A stretch of 64,000 bases of DNA from Roseateles puraquae (GTDB lineage Bacteria; Pseudomonadota; Gammaproteobacteria; Burkholderiales; Burkholderiaceae_C). The stretch is taken from assembly GCF_002205845.1 (NCBI RefSeq), contig NZ_NISI01000005.1, positions 310,001 to 374,000 of the forward strand, given 5' to 3'. The notes beneath the pieces were generated by a model. That model saw nothing but the letters and a program-made list of their open reading frames with translations. It ran no database searches and had not been told where the DNA came from. Positions within the stretch are counted from its first letter, which is position 1. Every line of letters begins with the position of its first letter. Below are positions 42,345-51,502 of this stretch, piece by piece. A program made the translations under genes and the position numbers.

Positions 42345-43977
42345 ACAGCTCGCCGAAGAAGTCGCCCGGCAGCCACCGGGGCGCCTCGGCCTGCGTCGCC
42401 AGGGCCTGCATCAGCCCGATGTGCAGCTGCGCATACCGCTGCATGGCCGCTGCGTGGAAGGGCTGGCCGAGGTCGTCGCCCGGCTGGTGGTAGCGCAGGC
42501 GCCGGAAGTCGCGCATCAGCGCGGCACCATCTTCCTGCGGGTTGAACGAGCCGACGCCCGGCCCCAGGATCACCGCCGGAATGCCGCGGCGCACGAAGCT
42601 GTATTGGTCGGACCTTGTGAAGCGCGCCTGCTCGGGCTGCGGGTCGGCGGCCATCTTCAAGCCCATGTCGCCGGCCACCCGGGCGACCGTCGCGCCGAGC
42701 GTGGAATGGTCGCCCCCGAGGGCCACGACCTCGTTGAAGTCGTGCAGCAGGATGGGCATGTCGATGTTGACCGCCGCCATCAACTGGGCCGCCGGCAGCG
42801 GCGGCTGGGCCGCCAGCATCGACGAGCCCAACTGGCCCTGTTCCTCGCCGGTCAGTGCCGCGATGAGGATGGACCGGTCGAGACCGCCAGGGGCCTGGGC
42901 GAGCTGCGTGGCTGTCTCCAGCAGCGTGGCCATGCCGAGGGCGTTGTCCATCGCGCCGGGGTAGATGACCTCACCCTGCGGCCCGGACTTGCGGCCCAGG
43001 TGGTCGAGGTGGGCGGTGAGCAGCAGCACCTCATGCCGGCGTTCGGGATGACGCCCAGGCAGCAGGCCCACCACGTTGGCACTGCGGGTGTCGCCATGCA
43101 GGCTGTCGCGTGCCATCTCGGCGGTGAGGCCGAGCTCGCCGCGCGGCACCGGCCTGCCGGCTTCGGCGTCGGCCACCAGCTGGCGGTAGTCGCGGCCCAG
43201 GGCAGCCAGCAGGGCGGGGGCCCGCTGCAGGCTCAGGCTCGCCCAGCCGCGCAGCGGCAGGTTGTCCTGGCCGCCCTGGCCGTCAGCGTCGCGCCAGTCC
43301 ATGGCCGTGCTGCCGGCGTACTGGCGGGCGAGGTGAAAGGGCGACACCCGTTCGCTGCGCGGCGTGGCCAGCGAGATCATGCCTACGGCGCCCAGCTCCG
43401 CGGCCAGCGCGGCCTTGGTCAGGCGGCTGGCGTAGTGCGCGCCTTCTTCGGAAGGCAGTTGCAGCGGCCGGCCGCTGAGCACGACGACGATGCGGCCCTT
43501 GACGTCGAGGCCGGCGTAGTCGTCCAGGCCGAAGGCCGGCGCGCGGATGCCGAAGCCTGCGAACACCAGGGGCGCCGTCACCTCGCTGTGGGTGGCCGCG
43601 AGGTCAGGCCGGGTGCTGAAGTCGTCGAGATAGGTCAGCGTCTCGGCCGTGGCGCCGCGCCACAGGCGCAGCACGGGCGGCGTGCTGGCAAGCTTCGCGG
43701 TCTTCAGCAGCACCGGCTGAGCGAAGCTGCCCTCGGCGCCGAGCGGCTGCAGGCCCAGGCGCGCGAAGTGGCTGGCGACATAGGCCGCGGCGATGTCGAA
43801 GCCGCGCGAGCCGGTTTCACGGCCTTCCAGCAGCGGGCTGGCCAGGAAGCGCAGATGCGCCTGCAGCGCCGCGAGGCTGGCACGCGCAGGCGATGCGCTC
43901 TGTGCGAAGGCGGGCCAGGCCGCCAGCCCTGCCGCGGCACCGCCCGCGCGGGCGAGCCACTGTCGACGGGTGCTCAT
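42328..43977 (-). CDS. M28-family zinc aminopeptidase, exported
   Basis: From the ATG at 43977 the protein has 549 residues. The N-terminus STRRQWLARAGGAAAGLAAW is twin-arginine-like, with a signal peptidase site near AFAQS. The M28 catalytic domain is marked by LTAHLDHLGRKSG, PGAMDNALGMATLLE, ALTGEEQGQLGSSML, NIDMPILLHDFN and RYHQPGDD, which supply the zinc ligands and the general base. The inserted PA-like domain (AGFGIRAPAFGLDDYAG) is typical. It should release N-terminal amino acids in the periplasm. It starts four bases after the end of the S9 peptidase gene and is the last of a five-gene operon. Confidence 0.9.
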   Translation of the reverse strand: MSTRRQWLARAGGAAAGLAAWPAFAQSASPARASLAALQAHLRFLASPLLEGRETGSRGFDIAAAYVASHFARLGLQPLGAEGSFAQPVLLKTAKLASTPPVLRLWRGATAETLTYLDDFSTRPDLAATHSEVTAPLVFAGFGIRAPAFGLDDYAGLDVKGRIVVVLSGRPLQLPSEEGAHYASRLTKAALAAELGAVGMISLATPRSERVSPFHLARQYAGSTAMDWRDADGQGGQDNLPLRGWASLSLQRAPALLAALGRDYRQLVADAEAGRPVPRGELGLTAEMARDSLHGDTRSANVVGLLPGRHPERRHEVLLLTAHLDHLGRKSGPQGEVIYPGAMDNALGMATLLETATQLAQAPGGLDRSILIAALTGEEQGQLGSSMLAAQPPLPAAQLMAAVNIDMPILLHDFNEVVALGGDHSTLGATVARVAGDMGLKMAADPQPEQARFTRSDQYSFVRRGIPAVILGPGVGSFNPQEDGAALMRDFRRLRYHQPGDDLGQPFHAAAMQRYAQLHIGLMQALATQAEAPRWLPGDFFGELFRRGR

Positions 43978-43981
43978 CAGC

Positions 43982-45985
43982 TCATCGGCCTTTCTTCTTC
44001 GCGCCCGACCCGTGCTGGGCCAGCCACGCAAAGAACTCGCCGTACCACAGCCGGCTGTTGCGCGGCTTGAGCACCCAGTGGTTTTCGTCCGGGAACCACA
44101 CCAGGCGCGCCGGCACGCCGAGCGACTTCAGCGTGTTGTAGTAGGCCAGGCCCTGGGCATCCGGCACGCGGTAGTCGAGCTGGCCGTGGATGACCAGGGT
44201 CGGCGTCTTGAAGTGGGCTGCGAAGCTGATGGGGCTTTGCGCCGCCACGCGGGCAGGGTCTTCCCAGTAGGCCGCGCCCAGCTCCTTGCGGTGCCAGTTG
44301 TAGGCGTCGTCGGCGTACATGGCCTGCCAGTCGAAGCAGCCGGCGTGGCAGACGTAGGCCTGGTAGCGGCCTGGCGCGACATGGCCGTTCATCCACGCGA
44401 CCATGTAGCCGCCGTAGCTGCCACCGGTGGCGACGATGCGCTTGGCGTCGACCCAGCGCTTCTTGAGCAGCCAGTCGGTGCCGGCCTCGATGTCCTGCAG
44501 TTCGTACTCGGCCCAATGGCCGGTGATGCTGTCCAGGAACTCATGGCCGAAGCTCGACGACCCGTGGTAGTTCACGCAGGCCACGACATAGCCCTGGGCT
44601 GCGAAGGCCTGGTGGTTCCAGCGCCAGTGCCAGCTGTCGCCGAAGGCGGTGTGCGGGCCGCCGTGGATGACGTGCATGACCGGCCATTTCTTCTTGGGGT
44701 CGAAATCGGGCGGGTAGATCAGCCACATCTGCACGTCATCGCCGCGGGCGCCGGTGATCGTGACTTCCTCATGCCGGCCGAAGCGGTGGGCCGCCAGGCG
44801 CTCGTCATTCAGGGCCTCGATGCGGCGCACGCCGTCGTCGCTGAGCACCGACAGGCGCGGCGGGAACTGCACGCTGTCGTGGTTGACCACGACGAAATCG
44901 GCCGCCACCGAGAAGCTGCCCACATGACCACCCTGGAAGATGGGCTCGGCCACCCGGTCGCCCAGCATGAACTGCCACAGGTGGCGGCAGCCGCGGTCCT
45001 CGGCGGCGAAGAGGACGGTCTGGTCGTCGGCCGTCCAGCGCAGCGGGGCGCTGACTTCGTGGTCCCAGTCCTCGCTGAACACGGCCCAGTGGCCGCTCTG
45101 GTCGAGCACGGCCAGCCGGTTGGGCTGGTTGTGGCCCTGCGCCTGGTGACCGGCCAGGAAGGCCAGATGGTGGCCGCCGTGGCTGTAGCGCGGCGCGGTG
45201 AAGTCCCAGTCGGCGTCCTGCAGCAGGGTCTGCACGCGGCGGGTCTTCACGTCGACCTCGGCCAGCGCATAGCAGGCACCGAGCTGCTTCTCGGTGCCGG
45301 GGTCGAAGGCGAAGGCGATGCGCCGGCCGTCGGGCGAGATGTCGTAGCTGTTCGCGTCCGGCTCGGCGCGGCTCAGTTCCCAGGCGGTGCCTTCGAACAG
45401 GTCGCGGCTCTTGCCCGTGGCGACGTCCAGCACATGCAGGTGCGGCACGCGGCCCATCGGGATGTGGTGGTCCCAGAAGCGGTAGACGGCCTCGTCGGTC
45501 ACGTAGGCGCTTTCCTTGCGGGCCTTGAACTCGCGCAAGGCGTCCGCCTGGGCGGCGGCCTTGCGGTCCGGCCAGACCCAGGAGACGAAGGCAATGTGGC
45601 GGCCGTCCGGGAACCACTTGAACGATTCCACACCGGTGGCCACCGGCCCGACGCGCCGGGCCTCGCCACCATCGGGCGCGATGACGTAGAGCTGGGTCTC
45701 CTCGTCGCGCGTGCCGCCCTGCTCGCGGCGGGCGGTGAAGGCGATCAGGTCTCCGCGCGGGCTCCACTGCGGCTGGCCGTCCTTCTCGCCGGCTTCGGTC
45801 AGCCGGCGCGGTTCGCCGCCCAGCGTCGAGAACAGCCACAGGCTGCTCTGCGCCTTGTTGCTGTCCATCGAGTAGCGGGTGACGCTCGCCACGGCCTGGG
45901 CGCCATCGGGGCTGAGGCTGGGTTCGGCGATGCGGTCCAGGGCCCACAGGGCCTCCACATCGAACGCCCTGTTGGTGTTTTTCAT
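43982..45985 (-). CDS. S9-family prolyl oligopeptidase-like serine peptidase
   Basis: A 667-residue protein from the ATG at 45985, which overlaps the GNAT gene's stop by four bases (ATGA). An upstream in-frame ATG at 46009 is possible. The N-terminal 400 residues form a WD40-like beta propeller (PSLSPDGAQAV, QPQWSPRGDLIAF, WFPDGRHIAF). The C-terminal 250 residues are an alpha/beta hydrolase: catalytic serine in GGSYGGYM near 523, aspartate in GQLDYRVP near 602 and histidine in ENHW near 632. It would cut short peptides, perhaps with the M28 enzyme from the next gene. No signal peptide is obvious, so it is probably cytoplasmic. Confidence 0.92.
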   Translation of the reverse strand: MKNTNRAFDVEALWALDRIAEPSLSPDGAQAVASVTRYSMDSNKAQSSLWLFSTLGGEPRRLTEAGEKDGQPQWSPRGDLIAFTARREQGGTRDEETQLYVIAPDGGEARRVGPVATGVESFKWFPDGRHIAFVSWVWPDRKAAAQADALREFKARKESAYVTDEAVYRFWDHHIPMGRVPHLHVLDVATGKSRDLFEGTAWELSRAEPDANSYDISPDGRRIAFAFDPGTEKQLGACYALAEVDVKTRRVQTLLQDADWDFTAPRYSHGGHHLAFLAGHQAQGHNQPNRLAVLDQSGHWAVFSEDWDHEVSAPLRWTADDQTVLFAAEDRGCRHLWQFMLGDRVAEPIFQGGHVGSFSVAADFVVVNHDSVQFPPRLSVLSDDGVRRIEALNDERLAAHRFGRHEEVTITGARGDDVQMWLIYPPDFDPKKKWPVMHVIHGGPHTAFGDSWHWRWNHQAFAAQGYVVACVNYHGSSSFGHEFLDSITGHWAEYELQDIEAGTDWLLKKRWVDAKRIVATGGSYGGYMVAWMNGHVAPGRYQAYVCHAGCFDWQAMYADDAYNWHRKELGAAYWEDPARVAAQSPISFAAHFKTPTLVIHGQLDYRVPDAQGLAYYNTLKSLGVPARLVWFPDENHWVLKPRNSRLWYGEFFAWLAQHGSGAKKKGR

Positions 45986-46578
45986 GCGCGGGGTCGGGTC
46001 AGTTGCCATTGGAGATGCGCCTTCACCTCGGGCCATTCGCCGGCGGTGAGGCTGTACATGACGGTGTCGCGCACCGTGCCGTCGCGGCGGGCGGCATGGT
46101 GGCGCAGCACGCCGTCGCGTCGCGCGCCGAGGCGCTCGATGGCGCGCTGCGAAGCGTGGTTGAAGTTGTCGGTGCGCCAGCCCACAAGGGCCGCGCCCAG
46201 CGTGTCGAAGGCATGCGAGAGCAGCAGCAGCTTGGCCGTGGTGTTGACCGCGGTGCGCTGCACGCGCCGGGCGTACCAGGTGTAGCCGATCTCCAGCCGC
46301 TCGATGGCCGGCACGATGTCGTGATAGCTCGTCGAGCCCAGCACCTCGCCGCTGGCGGCGTCCAGTACCGCGAAGGGCAGGCGATGGCCCGCGGCCTGGC
46401 CGGCCAGTGCGGTCTGCACATAGGCTTCGGTTTCGTCGGGCGCGGGCACGCTGGTGAAGTGCAGGTTCCACAACTCGCCATCGGCCGCCGCGGCGGCCAG
46501 GCCCGGCACGTGCGCCAGCGTCAGCGGCTCAAGCCGGATCGGGCCGGCCACCAGCGACACGGGCTGCACCGGCTTCAT
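45982..46578 (-). CDS. GNAT-family N-acetyltransferase (RimJ/RimL-like)
   Basis: From the ATG at 46578 the protein has 198 residues and the RimJ/RimL order: IRLEPLTLAHVPGLAAAAAD, then FAVLDAASGEVLGSTSYHDI, the acetyl-CoA-binding strand IGYTWYARRVQRTAVNTTAKLLL and ERLGARRDGVLRHH near the end. It would acetylate an amino group from acetyl-CoA in the cytoplasm; the substrate is unknown. It is enclosed in the operon by four-base overlaps on both sides (46575-46578 with the small membrane protein, 45982-45985 with the S9 peptidase). Confidence 0.88.
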   Translation of the reverse strand: MKPVQPVSLVAGPIRLEPLTLAHVPGLAAAAADGELWNLHFTSVPAPDETEAYVQTALAGQAAGHRLPFAVLDAASGEVLGSTSYHDIVPAIERLEIGYTWYARRVQRTAVNTTAKLLLLSHAFDTLGAALVGWRTDNFNHASQRAIERLGARRDGVLRHHAARRDGTVRDTVMYSLTAGEWPEVKAHLQWQLTRPRA

Positions 46579-46802
46579 GCCTTGTCCTTGAGCATCAGCC
46601 GGCGTGCCACGGCGCGGCCCACGCCGCAGCCGGCCACGATCAGCAGCAGGCCGATGATCTGCCGGGCGTTCCACTCGGGGCTGGCGATGAAGTCGATCCC
46701 GAACTGGCGGCCCAGCCACCAGCCGGCCAATGCACCGGCGACGAAGCCGATGGCATCGGCCAGGCCTTCGCGCATTGCGCGGTCGAAGTCAGGCTGCGAC
46801 AT
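46575..46802 (-). CDS. Small membrane protein, unknown function
   Basis: A 75-residue protein with two probable membrane segments: residues about 15-35 (ADAIGFVAGALAGWWLGRQFG), glycine-rich with a Gly-x-x-x-Gly-like packing pattern, and 48-66 (IIGLLLIVAGCGVGRAVARR). The basic C-terminus (RRLMLKDKA) would face the cytoplasm. Its ATG shares a base with the moxR stop (TGATG at 46804-46800), and its end overlaps the GNAT gene by four bases, so it is certainly translated as part of the operon. No family recognised. Confidence 0.7.
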   Translation of the reverse strand: MSQPDFDRAMREGLADAIGFVAGALAGWWLGRQFGIDFIASPEWNARQIIGLLLIVAGCGVGRAVARRLMLKDKA

Positions 46803-47656
46803 CAGCGGTTGTTGCGTTGCATGAACACGAGCTTCTCGAACAGGGTCAGGTCCTGCTCGTTCTTCAGCAGGGCGCCCACCAGCGGCGGGATGCTGACCTT
46901 CTCGTCCTTGGCCTGCAGCGCCTCCACGGGCACGTCTTCCGCCACCAGCAGCTTGAGCCAGTCGATCAGCTCCGAGGTGCTGGGCTTCTTCTTGAGGCCC
47001 GGCAGGTTGCGCACGTCATAGAAGTTCTTGAGCGCGGCGGCCAGCAGGTCCTTCTTGAGCGTCGGGAAATGCACGTCGACGATCTTCTGCATCGTCTCGG
47101 CATCGGGGAACTTGATGTAGTGGAAGAAGCAGCGGCGCAGGAAGGCGTCGGGCAGCTCCTTCTCGTTGTTGGACGTGATGAACACCAGCGGCCGGTGCTT
47201 GGCCTTCACCAGCTGGCGGGTCTCGTACACATAGAACTCCATGCGGTCGATCTCGCGCAGCAGGTCGTTCGGGAACTCGATGTCGGCCTTGTCGATCTCG
47301 TCGATCAGCAGCACGACCGGCTCCTCCGCCTCGAAGGCCTGCCACAGCACGCCCTTGACGATGTAGTTCTCGACATGCCGCACCCGGTCGCTGCCCTCGA
47401 TGCCGGCGAGCTGGCTGTCGCGCAGCCGGCTCACCGCGTCGTACTCGTACAGACCCTGCTGGGCCTTGGTGGTGCTCTTGATGTGCCACTGCAGCAGGGG
47501 CCGGCCCAGGGCCGCGGCGACTTCCTCGGCGAGCATGGTCTTGCCCGTGCCGGGCTCGCCCTTGATGAGCAATGGCCGCTGCAGCGTGGCGGCGGCATTG
47601 ACCGCCAGCATCAGGTCGGCGGTGGCGACGTAGTGGTCGGAACCTTGGAATTTCAT
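46802..47656 (-). CDS. MoxR-family AAA+ ATPase
   Basis: From the ATG at 47656 the protein has 284 residues. Walker A GEPGTGKT lies near residue 35, Walker B VVLLIDEIDKAD near 105, and the MoxR-type sensor region reads HRPLVFITSNNEKELPDAFLRRC. A C-terminal helical lid follows. MoxR proteins use ATP to help VWA-domain partners mature or insert metal cofactors. Here it begins a five-gene overlapping operon with a small membrane protein, an acetyltransferase and two peptidases. The VWA gene at 39765-40955 is the likely partner. Its promoter region faces the cytochrome c4 gene and contains a perfect 18-bp palindrome. Confidence 0.92.
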   Translation of the reverse strand: MKFQGSDHYVATADLMLAVNAAATLQRPLLIKGEPGTGKTMLAEEVAAALGRPLLQWHIKSTTKAQQGLYEYDAVSRLRDSQLAGIEGSDRVRHVENYIVKGVLWQAFEAEEPVVLLIDEIDKADIEFPNDLLREIDRMEFYVYETRQLVKAKHRPLVFITSNNEKELPDAFLRRCFFHYIKFPDAETMQKIVDVHFPTLKKDLLAAALKNFYDVRNLPGLKKKPSTSELIDWLKLLVAEDVPVEALQAKDEKVSIPPLVGALLKNEQDLTLFEKLVFMQRNNR

Positions 47657-47698
47657 GGGGAAAACCGGGACGAAACCGGTGCTGGAAGGGGGCCGGAC

Positions 47699-47721
47699 CA
47701 GTATAGGAGGCCTCCTATAAT
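47699..47721. promoter_or_regulatory. Overlapping divergent promoters with perfect 18-bp palindrome
   Basis: TATAGGAGGCCTCCTATA at 47702-47719 is a perfect dyad. Each end forms part of a -10-like hexamer: TATAAT (47716-47721, plus strand, toward cytochrome c4) and TATACT (47704-47699, minus strand, toward moxR). Neither has a good -35, which suggests activator control. Confidence 0.55.
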
Positions 47722-47756
47722 CGCGGCCGCTCCAAGCCACGACACCCCCTGGGACC

Positions 47757-48401
47757 ATGAAGAAACTGCTGCAGATCTCGCTCGCCCTGGCCACTGCCTT
47801 CGGTGCCATTACCGTTCAGGCCCAGGATGTGAAGGCGGGCGAAAAGAAGATCGCCATGTGCATCGGCTGCCACGGCATCCCGGGCTATCAGGCGAGCTTC
47901 CCCGAAGTCCACAAGGTGCCCATGATCGCGGGCCAGAACGCCAAGTACATCGTGTCGGCCCTGCAGGCCTACGCCAAGGGCGACCGCAAGCACCCGACGA
48001 TGCGCGGCATCGCCACCTCGCTGTCCGAGCAAGACATGAACGACGTGGCCGCCTTCTATGAGCAGCAGGCCAAGCTGCCCGCCGTGCCCGAAGCCATTCC
48101 GGCCGCGCCCGCCAACGTGGCTGAACTGCTGACCAAGGGCGCCTGCGTGTCCTGCCACGGCGCCAACTTCAGCAAGCCCATCGACCCGAGCTACCCCAAG
48201 CTCGCCGGCCAGCATGCCGACTACCTCACCGTGGCGCTGAAGGCCTACAAGACCGAGAAGAACAACAACGTCGGCCGCAGCAATGGCGTGATGGCGGGCC
48301 AGGTCAAGCAGTTCAGCAATGCCGAACTGAAGGCCATCGCCAGCTACATCGGCTCGCTGCCGACCGAACTGGCCACCGTGCCGCAAGGCAAGTTCCGCTG
48401 A
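47757..48401 (+). CDS. Cytochrome c4-type diheme cytochrome
   Basis: A 214-residue periplasmic protein: signal peptide (residues 1-22, MKKLLQISLALATAFG to VQAQ) and two c-type domains, each with one heme site, CIGCH near residue 40 and CVSCH near 130. Distal methionine ligands are plausible in MRGIATSLS of the first half and NGVMAGQVK of the second. Diheme c4 proteins carry electrons to terminal oxidases in the periplasm and are usually membrane-associated. It is followed by a strong terminator, so it is monocistronic. The divergent moxR operon lies upstream. Confidence 0.93.
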   Translation: MKKLLQISLALATAFGAITVQAQDVKAGEKKIAMCIGCHGIPGYQASFPEVHKVPMIAGQNAKYIVSALQAYAKGDRKHPTMRGIATSLSEQDMNDVAAFYEQQAKLPAVPEAIPAAPANVAELLTKGACVSCHGANFSKPIDPSYPKLAGQHADYLTVALKAYKTEKNNNVGRSNGVMAGQVKQFSNAELKAIASYIGSLPTELATVPQGKFR

Positions 48402-48424
48402 GGCCTGCGCGCCCCTGCTGACAG

Positions 48425-48454
48425 AGCCGCCCGCTGGGCGGCTTTTCTTTTTTT
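48425..48454 (+). terminator. Strong intrinsic terminator after cytochrome c4
   Basis: AGCCGCCC (48425-48432) and GGGCGGCT (48436-48443) pair perfectly over 8 bp with a 3-base loop, followed by TTTCTTTTTTT. Confidence 0.92.
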
Positions 48455-48529
48455 GCAAGTGGTGCGTGGCTGTGCATTGCTGCACGCCGGCCTGAGGACC
48501 CCGCGGTCATACTTCACCGCTACCTCGCC

Positions 48530-49777
48530 ATGCTCAAGAAGATTCCTGTTTCCGATGTGATGCTTGGGATGTACCTCCAGTCTTTGGAGGGTTCCTGGCT
48601 GTCCCACCCCTTCTGGAAGACGAAGTTCGTCCTGGCCGACCCGGCGGACGTCGCTGCGCTCAAGAGCAGTGGCGTACCCGCGGTGTGGATCGATGTGAGC
48701 AAGGGCTGCGATGTGCCCGAGGCCGAGCCGCCCGCCGCTCCCGAGCCTGCGGCTGCGCCCGAGCCGCCTCGGGTCGAGGTCGTGGCGCCGCCCCCGCCCC
48801 CGCCCGCCCCGCGGCCGCCGGAGCCGCGTGCGAACTTCGAGGATGAAGTCGGCCGCGCGGCTGAGGTGCTGCACCGCTCCAAGCAGGCCGTCACGGCGCT
48901 GTTCAACGAAGCGCGCCTGGGCAAGGCCATCGACCCCGAGAGCTGCCTGCCCATCGTGGAAGAAGTGGCGAGCTCGCTGGCCCGCAACCCGTCGGCCTTC
49001 GTGAGCCTCGCACGGCTCAAGACCAAGGACGACTACACCTACATGCACTCCGTCGCGGTCTGCGGCCTGATGGTGGCCCTGGCCCGCCACATGGGCCTGC
49101 CCGACGACCAGGCGCGGGAGGCCGGCCTGGCAGGCCTGCTGCACGACGTGGGCAAGATGCAGATGCCGCTGGAGGTGCTGAACAAGCCCGGCTCGCTGAC
49201 CGATGCCGAGTTCGCCGTCATGCGCAGCCACCCTGAGCGCGGCTGGGAGATGCTCAAGGATGGCGCCAAGGTGCCGCCCACGGCGCTCGACGTCTGCCTG
49301 CACCACCACGAGAAGATCGACGGCACCGGCTATCCGCACAAGCTGGCCGGCGAGCAGATCAGCCTGATGGCCCGCATGGGAGCGGTGTGCGACGTCTACG
49401 ACGCCATCACCTCCACCCGCCCCTACAAGGCGGCCTGGGACCCGGCCGGTTCGCTGCAGCGCATGGCGCAGTGGAAGGGGCAGTTCGATCCCATCGTGTT
49501 CCAGGCGTTCGTGAAGAGCGTGGGTATCTACCCGGTGGGCACGCTGGTGAAGCTGCAGTCCGGGCGCCTGGCGGTGGTGGTGGACCAGAACCCCACGTCG
49601 CTCGTCACGCCGCGGGTCAAGGTGTTCTATTCCACCAAGTCCAACATGCCCATCCCGGTGCAGCTGGTGGACCTGGCCGCGCCGCTGACCAACGACCGCA
49701 TCGCTGGCCGTGAGCCGCCCGAGAACTGGAACTTCAGCCATCTCGAGGAGCTCTGGAACCCCAGCGCGCGCCGCTGA
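48530..49777 (+). CDS. HD-GYP cyclic-di-GMP phosphodiesterase with DUF3391 domain
   Basis: A 415-residue protein. Residues 1-60 are DUF3391-like ([27 protein letters not shown]), found before HD-GYP domains in betaproteobacteria. A proline/alanine/glutamate linker at about 65-103 includes a run of six prolines and arises from a (CCG)-rich DNA stretch. The HD-GYP domain keeps the metal and signature residues: HSVAVCGLM, the HD in [35 protein letters not shown] and [13 protein letters not shown]. It should hydrolyse c-di-GMP to linear products, lowering c-di-GMP and so favouring motility. It stands alone after the cytochrome c4 terminator. Confidence 0.93.
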   Translation: MLKKIPVSDVMLGMYLQSLEGSWLSHPFWKTKFVLADPADVAALKSSGVPAVWIDVSKGCDVPEAEPPAAPEPAAAPEPPRVEVVAPPPPPPAPRPPEPRANFEDEVGRAAEVLHRSKQAVTALFNEARLGKAIDPESCLPIVEEVASSLARNPSAFVSLARLKTKDDYTYMHSVAVCGLMVALARHMGLPDDQAREAGLAGLLHDVGKMQMPLEVLNKPGSLTDAEFAVMRSHPERGWEMLKDGAKVPPTALDVCLHHHEKIDGTGYPHKLAGEQISLMARMGAVCDVYDAITSTRPYKAAWDPAGSLQRMAQWKGQFDPIVFQAFVKSVGIYPVGTLVKLQSGRLAVVVDQNPTSLVTPRVKVFYSTKSNMPIPVQLVDLAAPLTNDRIAGREPPENWNFSHLEELWNPSARR

Positions 49778-49857
49778 CGTCGCGCGCCCTGGGGTGGCGC
49801 TGGAGGGCTATTGCCCAGCCTCCTAAACTGCCGAGCCTTGCAGTCTGGAGCGCAGTG

Positions 49858-51426
49858 ATGAAACGATGGTTGGGATGGGCCTTGCTGGCCGCGGCATGTG
49901 GCGTGTCGGCGCAGACCTTGCGCTGGACCAGCCAGGGCGACCCCCAGACCATGGACCCCGACTCGCAGAACGAGAGCCTGACCAACATGGTCAACGGCCA
50001 GATCTACGAGCGCCTCACCAGCCGTGACGCCAAGCTGGCCATCGTGCCGGGGCTGGCGGCGTCGTGGACGCAGACCGGGCCGCTGACCTGGCGCTTCAAG
50101 CTGCGCCCCGGCGTGAAGTTCCACGATGGCACGCCGCTGACGGCGGATGACGTCGTCTTCTCGGTGCAGCGCGCCAAGGAGCCCACCTCGCAGATCGCGG
50201 TCTGGGCCAATGCCGTGGGCACGCCGAAGAAGGTGGACGACCTGACGGTCGACTTCCAGCTCAGCACCTTCAACCCGATCTTCCTGCAGCACATCGACCA
50301 GCTCTGGATCATGAGCCGCAAGTGGTGCGAGACGCACAAGGTCACGCGCCCGCTGGACTTCAAGAACAAGGAAGAGGCCTACACCGCGCTGAACGCCAAC
50401 GGCACCGGGCCCTACATGCTGGCCTCGCGCCAACCGGGCATCAAGACGGTGCTCAAGCGCAACCCGAACTGGTGGAACAAGTTCGAGGGCAATGTGCAGG
50501 AGGTCGTCTACATGCCCATCGCCACCGACGCCACGCGCCTGGCGGCCCTGGTGTCGGGCGAGGTCGACTTCGTGCTCGACCCCGCGCCCCGCGACGTGGC
50601 CCGCCTGCGCAATACCGCCGGCGTGAAGGTCATCGAGGGGCCGGAGAACCGGCTGGTGTTCATCGGCATGGATCAGTCGCGCGACAAGCTGCTCTACGGC
50701 AAGGTGCCGGGCGACCGCAACCCGTTCAAGGATGTGCGCGTGCGCCGGGCGCTCTACCAGGCCATCGACATCGAGGCCATCCGGGCCAAGTTGATGAATG
50801 GCCTGTCGGTGCCTACCGGCGCGCTCACGCCTTCGGCCAATGCGTCCTTCGACGACCCGGCGCTGCAAACCCGCCTGCCGCATGACCTGGCCGCCGCCCG
50901 CAAGCTGATGCAGGAGGCCGGCTTCGCTGACGGTTTCGAGGTGACGCTGGACTGCCCCAACAACCGCTACATCAACGACGAGGAGATCTGCACCGCGCTG
51001 GCCTCGATGTGGGCGCAGCTGAAGGTGAAGGTCAAGGTCAACGCCATGCCGCGGGTGCTGTACTTCCCCAAGCTGGAGAAGTACGACACCAGCCTGTATC
51101 TGTACGGCTGGGGCGGTTCGGTGACCGATGCCGAGAGCATCCTGACGCCGCTGTACCGGAGCCGCGGCGACAAGGGCGTGGGCAACTACAACTTCGGTGG
51201 TTTTCGCAACGACAAGGCCGATGCGCTGGCGGCCCAGTCCAGCGTCGAGCCCGACCCGAAGAAGCGCGAGCAGCTGGTGCGCGGCGCCTTGGCGGAGCTG
51301 CGCGAGCAGGTCAACATCATCCCGCTGCACCGCCAGGTGGTGCCCTGGGGCGCGCGCGCCAGCGTGATAGCCGTGCACCGCCCAGACAACTGGCTGGAGC
51401 TGGCCTGGGTCAAGATCAACCCCTGA
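49858..51426 (+). CDS. Extracellular solute-binding protein, family 5 (peptide/opine type)
   Basis: A 522-residue periplasmic protein from the ATG at 49858; a GTG sits one codon upstream. Residues 1-19 are a signal peptide (RWLGWALLAAACGVSA). Family 5 features are LRWTSQGDPQTMDPDSQNE, the GLAASWTQTGPLTWRFKLR block, FHDGTPLTADDVVFS and the WWNKFEGNVQEVVYMPI segment that lines the cleft. Such proteins deliver peptides, nickel or glycosides to ABC importers. No permease or ATPase gene is nearby, so it stands alone or serves a distant transporter. Confidence 0.9.
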   Translation: MKRWLGWALLAAACGVSAQTLRWTSQGDPQTMDPDSQNESLTNMVNGQIYERLTSRDAKLAIVPGLAASWTQTGPLTWRFKLRPGVKFHDGTPLTADDVVFSVQRAKEPTSQIAVWANAVGTPKKVDDLTVDFQLSTFNPIFLQHIDQLWIMSRKWCETHKVTRPLDFKNKEEAYTALNANGTGPYMLASRQPGIKTVLKRNPNWWNKFEGNVQEVVYMPIATDATRLAALVSGEVDFVLDPAPRDVARLRNTAGVKVIEGPENRLVFIGMDQSRDKLLYGKVPGDRNPFKDVRVRRALYQAIDIEAIRAKLMNGLSVPTGALTPSANASFDDPALQTRLPHDLAAARKLMQEAGFADGFEVTLDCPNNRYINDEEICTALASMWAQLKVKVKVNAMPRVLYFPKLEKYDTSLYLYGWGGSVTDAESILTPLYRSRGDKGVGNYNFGGFRNDKADALAAQSSVEPDPKKREQLVRGALAELREQVNIIPLHRQVVPWGARASVIAVHRPDNWLELAWVKINP

Positions 51427-51502
51427 ATCCCGCCCCTTTCCCGCCCACCGCGCCCGCAAGCGGCGCGGCACACTGGCCCGAGCACCGTTCCATGCCCGCG
51501 CC

